This document shows positions 20,950-30,898 of a stretch of 64,000 nt of DNA, piece after piece (position 1 is the first letter of the stretch; each line of letters opens with the position of its first letter). The stretch is from assembly GCA_024704765.1 (NCBI GenBank), contig JAKMXF010000008.1, forward strand, positions 50,935 through 114,934, in the 5' to 3' direction. A program made the position numbers and the translations under genes. Origin of the DNA: Oopsacas minuta (taxonomy: Eukaryota > Porifera > Hexactinellida > Lyssacinosida > Leucopsacidae). The notes beneath the pieces were generated by a model. The model did not search any database and had not been told where the DNA came from. It was given only the letters and a program-made list of their open reading frames with translations.

Positions 20950-23900
20950 ATGGAGGCAAAAGAATACGACAATATTTGTAAGTTCCTGCAGGATGGCTCC
21001 ATTCTGCCACAACTACCAACATCAAATGCCAGATGGAACTTTAAGCGGAAAGCGACAAAATTCTTCATCAAAGCAGAGACACTTTACAAGGTAAATTCAA
21101 GATTTTGATATTGAATACAATCATTATTCGATTGATAAATACTTATGCCTGACTTATACATATCTCGCGGAGGAATAAGGAAGTTCATTAATATAGCGGC
21201 TCTAATAAGTCTTTTGAATTTAACTAATCTCATGAATTCAACAATTACATTGAAGATATGTTCCTTGAGAGTAAGTATTAAAAATTCGAAATTATTTTCT
21301 AGACAGTCAATATTGATGGCAACCTTTCCCAGGTTAAATTTCCAAGGAGAGAAGAATTAGCAGAGGTCCTTCATATGTTCCATGACCAGGTTGGTCATCC
21401 TGGAATGAATGCTACTTCTACTTCCATTCAAAAACATTACATGTGGAAGGGAATGCACGCGGAAATCATTGAATATGCAAGTATATTGTACATTAGACCA
21501 ATATTACCTCATTTCATACTAACTACCGTTTCTTATAAAGGTGAAAATGTGTGATGTATGTCAGCAAACTGCCTCATTGCCACCACAACCACAAAAGAAA
21601 TTACACCCGATTCCACCTCCTGACTATCCCTGGGTGCATATAGGCATGGACCTTGTGTGTGATCTTCCTATGACTACGGAAGGATATAAACATATATTAG
21701 TAACTGTTTGTTACCTAAGCAAATATGTTCTGGCAAGGCCCCCTGAAGACGAAGACTTCAGAGGAGGTTATAACGGCGCTCCAAGATATTTACCTTGAAG
21801 TAGGAGTGCCAAAAGATCGTTCAACATGATCAGGGAAAAGAATTTACCAGCAATGTAATGGTGATGTTTACTTTATACTACATATATAGGATCAAAACGT
21901 GTTGCTTTTTAGATATTTCAAGAATGCAACCGTAATCTTCAAATTGATAACAGAAGCACCCGGCTTACCATCCAATGGCTAATGGTTTAGTCGAGCCACA
22001 CAATAAAATTCTTAAAATGTGAGGAAATTGACTTAGTATTGAATTCGATTTGTTTGAGTTTTTAAACCAAGTTCATTTGATGTAGGAAATTGAACAAAAT
22101 GGGCCGTCAGACATGAAAGGAGTGGTCAATTTTTCTTAAGTCTGCCGTATTGTCCATGAACAGTACGAAAAAGAGATTTACAGGTCACACTCCGTTCAAA
22201 ATCATGTGGGGGAGGGAATCACAGTACGAGTTACTTCTCCCAGTTGTTAACAACGCAAGCTCGACACCTGAGGAAGATTTTATTGAGGAGGAAGAAGTAT
22301 TCGCACGTTTAGATCTAGATAATCTAGATGATCTAGATGATCCCTCCCTCGACACACCCGTGCTCGAAGAAGAGAGATTTAGCACATATGATTCTGCATC
22401 TCAATCAATTGCTTCAGAACAGTTGAAGCAGAAAAGTCAATATGATAAAAAAAGTGACCGGAAACAGGTGCGCTTTGCTTGTATAAATCAGTATGTACAT
22501 TATCTTACTATCTATACATGTATTGATTATAGATTATCTTCCTTTTAGGAAACCCATTGTTAAAGGAGATGTGATTATGTTTACGAATATTCCCAAGATG
22601 AAGAAAATGCCAAACACCAAAAAACAGCCCAAATACTTAGGCCCACACATGGTAGAAAGGGTATCTGGGGAAAACATCATTATTTTCATGACTGTGGCTG
22701 GAAAAAATCGAGAAAAACGCGTTCCTATTCATATAGTACGCCCATACTTTGAACGCGATATAAGTCATCTGGAACGAAAGCTGAAAAGACCATCAAAACG
22801 AAATTCAGAAGATGCAGACATCAAAAGAGTGCATACATCGGTATGACTATTCGCAATACTTACCCAAGAAACTACAAGTATTGAAAAATATATATATATT
22901 CTTTTAGATCGAGAAGGTTTATGGGTTTTCTTGCGAATCTTTATTGGACCATCTAAACAGTCTAAAGGTATTAGCACAAGACATGTACCTTTTTGCGTGT
23001 ATATTAATACATGTGGTTATAACTTTTTAGGATATCTTAGGTGGTCATATCCAAAATGGTACCTATTTGACATGTGTGCACAAAGTTCTTCACGAGATGT
23101 TTCACCAAAACCACAAGTACGTGCCAAACACATTTCTCTTTACTTTCCTGAAAGATATAAGTGAATATGATATGCTAAATATCTTTCTTATACAGTAGAA
23201 CTCGAATAAGACGTACCCGCTCGGGAAACAGAAATTAGTACGTCTTAACCGAGTGTACGTCTTATCCGAATATGTTTGCATTACAAATAATGATGACTGA
23301 TATTTTGGGATATAAGAAATGGTACGTCTTAACCGAGTGTACATCTTAAGCCGAGTACGTCTTATCCGAGTTCTACTCTATATATATACATCATTATTAT
23401 TATTATATTTACTCGTATCTTTAGAAGAGGCAAATTCGAGAGACATTATTGTGTTGGTCACATATATTTTACCCCAAGTTTGGTGATTCGTTAGCAGCCA
23501 AATACACTGAGAGTGTACTATACCCAGTCGTAAGTTTCTATTAATGTTTATGAGTTCAAGACATATTTTCTCAACTCAAAATTATTTCATTGTTCTTTTC
23601 TAAAAACACATTGAATAGGTTTTATCTCTATCATATTTTAGGCCATCGAATATCTCAATACTGTAGTTTGGGACAACATTGACAACAATAGCTCTCCTAT
23701 GCCACCTGTAATTCACGACAGTCCGCGAATATCTGTAATTAACGAAGCTTGGCAACGCCAAAAATACGAGATGTTAGAACTTATTTTTCATTCTGTTAGT
23801 AAACAACCCTCACAGGTGAATCAAACCCTATCTGATTACAGACCGTGGGAAACTGCTAATATTGATAAAGACGGAAATTGTTTCTTTTGTTGTCTATCTC

Positions 23901-24333
23901 ACATAATTACTGGAAATCAAGACAGTCATAGCGAACTGAGAAAGCTGATAGCCCACTTCATCGCTAGCCAAGGAGCAAGCAAACTAGGATGGTATTTGAA
24001 GCACAGTGGCTATACACCATTTAGTTATTTTCAAAAGGAGAGTATGGTAAATATGGATGGAGTATGGGGAGGAGATGTAGAGATAATGGCAGCATCCGCA
24101 ATTCTCCACCACCAAGTAGACATATTTGTGCCAACAACGAATATCGACGGGATAGCCAAGAGAAAGTATACCAAATTATTTCTTGGAAATTAATGAGAGC
24201 CAACGCACTGAATGAAGAAGCAATCTACGTAAAGAATTTTGATTTACATTTTGAGCCAGTAACTTCACTGGTAAACAACCCTACACCAACCTTTGGAGTC
24301 GTCGTTGACCAAATTACTCTTGATTTCGATTAG
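20950..24333 (+). pseudogene. Ginger1 transposase: integrase plus OTU cysteine protease, frame-broken
   Basis: Multi-exon gene with introns of about 60-210 bp; 21091 (GTAAAT), 21854-21912 and 22491-22558 have good splice signals. Order: MEAKEYDNICKFLQDGS N-terminus; HHCC zinc finger (HDQVGHPG, then CDVCQ); integrase core with GMDLVCDLP (first Asp), QHDQGKEF (second) and ANGLVEPHN (Glu); acidic linker; GPY/F-like motif GPHMVERV; and a C-terminal OTU domain with DKDGNCFF (catalytic Cys), WGGDVEIMAAS and NFDLHFEPV (His). Frame breaks: near 21480, 21736, 21813, 21960, a stop near 22111, and one near 24165, several in short homopolymers. All catalytic residues of both domains are still recognisable. 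The OTU part may process the polyprotein or remove ubiquitin; its role in transposition is not known to me. Confidence 0.85.
23193..23378. mobile_element. pogo-like MITE, 186 bp
   Basis: Ends CAGTAGAACTCGAATAAGAC and (inward from the right) GAGTAGAACTCGGATAAGAC, flanked by TA (23191-23192 and 23379-23380). GTACGTCTTAACCGAGTGTAC-like blocks recur inside. It lies between the GPY/F and OTU parts of the Ginger1 gene, probably in an intron, so it is younger than the Ginger1 copy. Confidence 0.75.
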
Positions 24334-24383
24334 CCTTTCTATTTATGAGACTCGACTCCTTCTACGTACCGTTGTGTAGGATT

Positions 24384-24411
24384 TGTGTGTGTGTGTGTGT
24401 GTGTGTGTGTT
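24384..24411. repeat. (TG)n microsatellite
   Basis: About 14 TG units just after the OTU coding region, inside the Ginger1 element. Confidence 0.9.
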
Positions 24412-24533
24412 TATTATATATGAGCTTGATTATCGATTAGTAAATTTATATTATTGATTCAAATAAGTTGGGGATGAAAATAACTGAAATAATGGACAAA
24501 GAGGAGTTAGTAATATGAGTTGTTATAATATAT

Positions 24534-24675
24534 ATCTGGTAATAACTGAGATTATCATCAAGTCAAACTGGAACTAAATTAATCGCACAAATTTCTATGG
24601 ATTCCAACTGCCTCAAAATATTATAGATATTGAATATCCATGGTACTATAATACAGTGCCTCAAAATATCATACA
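24534..24675 (-). repeat. Ginger1 right terminal inverted repeat
   Basis: Partner of 20699-20840; ends ...TATCATACA. The host repeat resumes at 24676. Confidence 0.92.
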
Positions 24676-24740
24676 ACAGCTCTATCATGCTTATTTCTTG
24701 AGATATGTGGTAATAACACATTTTAAGTCGGCCTTCTTGC

Positions 24741-25606
24741 GGACATATTTAACCATACTTATGAATTTAGATAAAGGGCCTAAATATCGCAGGATTAATG
24801 CAACATGCATTCCAAATTCGTAAGATATAATCTATATTTAGTATTTCTAAAGTCTTTAGAACTTTAGATTAGTTATAAGGTTATCGTTGTGGTTTCTAGA
24901 CGAAATCACTTAGATTATATTAACGAATGGTAAATCTTGCATAAAGTCAATATTTTAAATTCGTCACTATAATATCGTGTAACTATTGAGTATAGAGGTG
25001 GGGAATATCTAAAAGTAGTCTAGTAAATTATGCAATATTGATATCATATGTTGCTCAAGGTCATTTGTAAATGTGTAGCATCTATCAACTGCATCGAAAA
25101 TCTAAGAGAATCAAAAATATATATTATTGCTTAATCTAACTTGAATGAGAAGTTATCCGAAGGCCAAGTTCTAATCGTCATTCTAAAACAATAATTGGGG
25201 GTAAAAGAAGCAATAGAAAATTGAAAACATAACAAATACTTTGAGTAGTAGGGTAAGAGCCCGAAACATTTCGTCGAAATACAAAAGTCAACTTTTCGCA
25301 AAAGAAAATTCTTCCAGAGATAAAATTTCAGGAAAAATGCGAATTAATGCGCAGCAGAAAAAGCAACAACCACTGTATTGAAAATTTCGAGTAGGGCCGA
25401 GTTATGTTAATTTTTTTTGTGCAGGATCCGTTTATAGTACATATATACAATCCTAAACAAATCTAACTCCTAATCTAAATCCTCAAGTTAGTTAAGAATA
25501 CGGCTTTAGTCTTATAATCAGATGCTACTGATTTCCTAATTAGTACCTCCTTATTGTTCCATAAATTATTTTATTAGGCTCTTACAGCACAACGTTATGA
25601 GCACAG
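24741..25606. other. no gene recognised
   Basis: Spacer between the two Ginger-like elements. AT-rich, many stops in all frames, no repeat ends seen. Confidence 0.5.
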
Positions 25607-25784
25607 TTGCGTAGGATTTTGACCCGCAAGTAGCAATTGCAAATCAAGTAATATCAACATTTCATCCCTAGTCACATAGTATTCGTATTTATACATGTGT
25701 GACTTCCTGAATGCACACACTAACATTTACTTTATTTCTAGATTTCAACTTCAACACTTATATTTACTTTTGACATTTTTCATT

Positions 25785-28700
25785 ATGGATGCGACAGAGC
25801 ATGAAGCAATTCGTGGATACCTACAGACGAATATTATCCACCAGAAATCAAGAGTGGTCGCTACAGAAAGAAGAATTTTGTCAGAAAATGCAAGGGGATT
25901 TACTTTCAAGAGAATAAGCTAATGAAGGTATATTCTTGAATGATATCTTGATTTTTACTTATTTCCGGGACTTAATTAGAAATCTTGAGGCAACTACATA
26001 TCTGTGAGGAGGCAGATAAATAGTTGCCTCATTAAATTTGCGTACCATAGGGAGATGAGAAGGGCGAAAACACTAGGGGCTCCTCTGCCCTCCAATGTTA
26101 CCTACAACCTCTGAGTTTAACTAAAATAACTTGTAGATTTTCAGAAAGAAAAATGGCTGTGTGAAATACTTGGAGATTCCACTAGTCTCAGAAATTGAGA
26201 ACATTATCGGATTCTATCACAATGTCACTCATCCTGGAATCAACACTACCATTGATGGAATTCGAAACAAATATGATTGGAATGGCATATACAATGATGC
26301 TGGATTCTACGTGAGTACTAAATTACGTATTTCTTTCATATATGATTTTCCAAGAAAATGTGGCTGAGAACACAGACTTACTAACCCTCCCGGGATCCCT
26401 GGATGACAAATTTTGATAATCCAGGGAAATTTGCAAAAGGGGTTGGTAAGTCTGAGAACAACATGTAGTTTATAGTTTGAGGTTATTCACCTTGTATTTA
26501 TTCTACTGTATACAGCTTTAATTGTGCGATTGTAAAATTAATATTGTGCGATCTGATGATATTTAGTATACCGGTATACAATTTTATCATATGGAAATCT
26601 ATTTGTGCAGTACAACCAACCAACCAAGTATCTAACAACTAATGATCCTTGCGGTAGTTAGTAATCGGGATAGGTAGTGGGACTATTTCACATAAACATA
26701 TTTGCCAACCTGAGTGAAGAAAAAGCGGGACGGAATGCTAATTTAGCGGGACATCTGGGAAGTAGCAAATTACGTTAGACTGGACTACAAACTGACAATT
26801 AAATCATTTCCCGTTCTAGATCTGAACTTGCCATAACTGTCAAACCTCTGCTCCTCCTGAAGAACCACGGTGTCATTGTGGAATTGATCTCATATGCAAT
26901 ATGTCTCGCACTGTACTTGGATTTCAGCACATTCTTGTAATCGTGTACTACCTGAGTAAATTTGTAATTGCCCGACCACTCAAGACTAAAACTTCTAAAG
27001 AAATATTGGATTATTTACAGGAAATTTATCTCTCATTCGGTGTACCTAACATCCTCCAACATGATCAGGGAACAGAATTCTCAAGCAAGGTAACTCATAT
27101 TTTTACATACTTGAGATTAGTAATTGTAAATATACCAAAGAAATTATTCCCGATACACAATGCAACTTACTATATTGGATATACTTACGTAACATGTTGC
27201 ATTGTCAATTGTCAGCGTATTGCTTCAATATATACCCTGGTAGGAAATTGTGCGTCCTCATGGCTATATTTAGGAAACCGTGTGGAAAATTGGATTATAA
27301 TTTATGTTAAATACTAATAAATGAGAATTTCCGAATTGATGCTATAACCTTCGGATGGAAAATTTACTTTATTAATTGTTTTAACTTTCTAACTATTGTT
27401 GTACAAGACTAAATACGTGCGCGTAGTAGATTGTTATCGTTCTCTTATTTACATTCAAAATAGGAATTTCAAGAATTTCACAAAAAGATAAATGTCAACA
27501 CCAGAAGAACCACATCATACCACCCACAAAGTAACAAACTTGTTGAGTCACACAGCAAAATATTGAAAACGTGATTATTGATGCTAAATATAAATATATA
27601 TATATATATTATAAGCCTAACATACGTTTAATACACGTCGTTTATAATTAGATAGCTTTGAATTAATTTAACACTTTTACAAATAGAAAAATCAACAAGA
27701 TGCAATCTGAAGGGGACACTGAATGGACAGAGAAATTACAAACAGCAGTACTAGCAGCAAATACTCAAACCAAAATCTCTACAAGCTACACACCCTTTTA
27801 TCTCATGTTTGGGAGAGACTTTGATTCATCTAACCTTCTCAATCTTATCACTTCTCCAACTAACCCCGGATTATTAACCGAAGCTGATATCTCAGAGGCA
27901 GAAGTATCTGAAGATGAGAATATTCAAATGGATGCAAACGAACCACGCTCATTTGACTTTCCTATAATTGCTAACGAATGGATAGAAAATCTTTCTTCCA
28001 CACGTAAAGCTGACAGAATGAATGCTATTAAAAACATCAAAGCAGGTCAGAAAGTTCAAAAGAATACATATGACAGCAAAGTTAAACACAACAAGTAAGC
28101 AATAACGAAACACATTCTTGTTGTGATGTAATATATTGGAATTTCATACATCATCTCTTACTAAAATTAAATTAAATTCACTGACTGTTGTATAATCCGA
28201 TAAATATGAAATAATCTTGAATCGGAACTAATTTATTGTTTCCTCAATTATATGAATTCTTAAATTCCAAAACACTTACTTTTAGTTATATAATTAGCAA
28301 AATTACAAACTGTACATAATGGCACATTATAATTCTTTGGATATTTCTTTGTATAATCATTGTTTTAACTTTAGATTAGAATTTGTGGAAGGAGATGAAG
28401 TACTTGTACATAATATAAAGAAAGCCAAGCGACTCCCAGGAACAAAAGATGCAAAGAAATATTGGGACCATATACGATGGAGAAAGTTAAACCAAGCCAC
28501 CTAGTTGCTCGCAAAGACCCAGATAGCCAGACAACAAAATTACCAATCCACCTCTCAAGAAGATATCATTCTCGCATGAACGAAAAAAGGCAGGTTCGAA
28601 AGAAGACAGGCAAATCAAAGAAGCCCAAAAGATCTTGCAAATTCCCTTCTAGCGGTAAATATATAGCGAGACAATATTGTACTGAACTACAACTAATTGA

Positions 28701-30054
28701 CTCAGCCCATGATTAAGTACATATAAACTAGTTGTGTTCTGTATTAATTCGATTAATACGTAATAGCAATCCTACATTTCACATATTTATTATGTATTTA
28801 GATTCATTGGATAATATTTTGAACATGGATACCATGGAAGAAACATTTGAAACACTGCAACAACACTCCATCTATGAAAATATCGACTCTGAGCTACTTC
28901 AATTGAAACCTCGAATACTATCAGCCCTTGTCAATAACACCTACTTAACCCAACTACCCGTAAACTCGCTACAAAAGCTGCATCTCTAACTTCATTGAAT
29001 TTACTATATTCTTACCATCCACCCAATGAACTAAATTTTGAGATTAAGGAGAAACTTGCTGTATCAGCCGGTAGTTGGTACGCAGAATATCGTTCCTCCT
29101 ATCCTACTGAAATACCTGAAGAGACACGAAGAGATCTTGACTATCCAATTGCTGTTCTATTACCAGTAATAATTGAGTTAATATTCCCAACTGAGCAAGT
29201 TCATGAGATCATTGAAATACCAGAACAATCTATACAAATGCATCAGATCTTATCCCATATCCTAAATGGGGAGGAGAGTATAACAACATCGTGCAATCTA
29301 ACACCTGTTCTATCGACAATATATTGGCTATTCTTAGTTCGAATAAAGCAACCATCATAGACTCACTGAAGTTAATCGGAAGTACACATATTGAAGCTGA
29401 ATTCCACTACATATTCCAATTGGCCGCTAATTGTGAATTTGAGAAACTTCGAGAATATGTTGCTACTAAAATTGGACTTGAAGTTATTTATGATTCCTCA
29501 GGATTGATACGGTCTTATGATTTCTTTGGATCAGAGGGTAACATCATCAAATATTTACGAACAGAAGATTTGTGTAACGACAAATATTTCACTATCTTCC
29601 AATGCCACCAATGCACCAATATCTTCGAGACACAATCCATGATTAGTATTATAGGAGGCGTTAGTACAAACCTGGAACCATCTGTTAATCGAAGTCTCGT
29701 TCCTATTAAATGCAAGTCTTGTGGATCAACTACTGCTGTCTTAGAGAGGATATCTGGTCAATTCAAGTCAATAGCTGTCATGCTAACAATTGAAATCGGA
29801 CATCTACCCGAATTGCCAGACATTTTTGCAAGTGATATTGACAACACTTTACCATCAGTCATAACTAATGGGCACTTGATTACCAACTTGCTGGCTTTAG
29901 TATATTGAGTAATAGACACTTCTATTCAATCCTATACCAAAACGGGCAATTCTATAAATATGACGGAATGAGAGAACCAATTATCCAACTTTGGGACTGT
30001 GACACCTTCATCGGGTCACTCAATACTGTATTCTACATCTTTGCACTCTTCTGA
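25785..30054 (+). pseudogene. Ginger-like transposase: integrase plus C-terminal USP-like cysteine protease, frame-broken
   Basis: Multi-exon gene; introns 26311 to about 26818, 27090-27463, 27571-27686 and 28095-28374 join protein blocks in phase. Order: MDATEHEAIRGYL; HHCC finger (FYHNVTHPG, then CHNCQ); core with CGIDLICNM (first Asp), QHDQGTEF (second) and SNKLVESH (Glu); YTPFYLMFGRDF; and the GPY/F hallmark GPYTMEKV. After an intron-like gap come about 370 residues ending in a protease-like module: NTCSIDNILAIL (Cys box, 29300), FQCHQC and IKCKSC (zinc ribbon, 29600-29720), and SNRHFYSILY and FYKYDGM (His and Asp boxes, about 29915-29975). Cys first, inserted zinc ribbon, His/Asp last is the USP-type order, not that of Ulp1 (His, Asp, Cys). 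Frame breaks near 25833, 28472, 28985, 29290 and 29905; those at 25833 and 28472 are one T missing from a short T run. Confidence 0.75.
26373..26454. mobile_element. 82-bp MITE with 6-bp duplication AGAACA
   Basis: Ends CAGACTTACTAACCC and (inward) CAGACTTACCAACCCC, flanked by AGAACA at 26367-26372 and 26455-26460. It inserted in an intron of the integrase gene; no coding capacity. Confidence 0.75.
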
Positions 30055-30898
30055 CTAATTCTTATTGATTCACGACTCTTTCCATCATTCGAAAGCACTC
30101 AAAGGCAAGGTACATCGAACTTTGTGGGGACCTCTGCCCGAGGTTATTCAGGCAACGTAATCCCTATCATGGTGAGTCCAGATAATGGAAACGCGACCGG
30201 CAACAGACATCCCCAGTGGCGAATATCATCACTCTACCATCTACGTATATTGCGAGAAAGGCAGCACAACTGACGAGTCTACGCCGAGACGAAATACAGC
30301 ATGGAATCAGATACAAGCGAGTTTCTTATCTATTTTTATTTTTTAATCTCTCCTTGTCTGTGGCCGTTCGGGGTCCGTTAGCTCCTCACGTGTCTGTTAA
30401 TTACGATTTATTGTACGTATTCGTTTATGTTGTAGCTTAGAGTCAAATTTGGTGTGATCGCAATCACATTAAACTCGCTCCAACACTGACACATAAACAA
30501 GGTGAGGTTAACGTTAAACGTTTAGCGTTAGAGGTGGCTGTAAGGGGAAGGAAGAGGCCACCGCAGCTGACTTGTTTTGTTTATAGAAATCTAGTGTTTT
30601 CAGGAGTATGCAGCGTGTCAGAGGCTCGCGGTTTTCGCCTCAACTCTATATGTGTATCAACATTATACCAAGACTCTCGTAACAAATGCATAGTCTACGC
30701 TTGTCCAATAGATGAACATATTTCAGTGGTATATTCCTTAAAGCTTGTTAGGAAGTATAGAGAAATGGGCAAAGATGAACTCGCCTACAATTCGTACTTA
30801 AGATATTCCGAATATTCATTATCATGCTAATGCTTGTAAAATTTTTGTTATTTGATAGAATATATTGCAATATATAGATTGACATGTTAAAATATATT
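30055..30898. other. 3' non-coding part of the Ginger-like element
   Basis: Follows the protease-like stop and runs to the nested element. It is locally richer in G+C than its surroundings, and short ORFs near 30216 and 30534 have no recognisable domain. Confidence 0.4.

Larger units (their letters stand above)
20699..24675 (+). mobile_element. Ginger1-type DNA transposon carrying integrase and OTU protease
   Basis: 142-bp terminal inverted repeats (20699-20840 and 24534-24675) differ at only 2 positions by my alignment and begin TGTATGATATTTTGAGGC. Each contains TATTTTGAGGCA twice, about 50 bp apart, probably transposase sites. ACAGCTCT flanks both ends (20689-20696 and 24676-24683), with two extra G at the left; a 6-bp AGCTCT duplication is the alternative reading. 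Known Ginger1 elements combine an INT-like transposase with an OTU or Ulp1 protease, as here, but their published duplications are 4 bp CCGG/CCGT-like. Confidence 0.88.
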
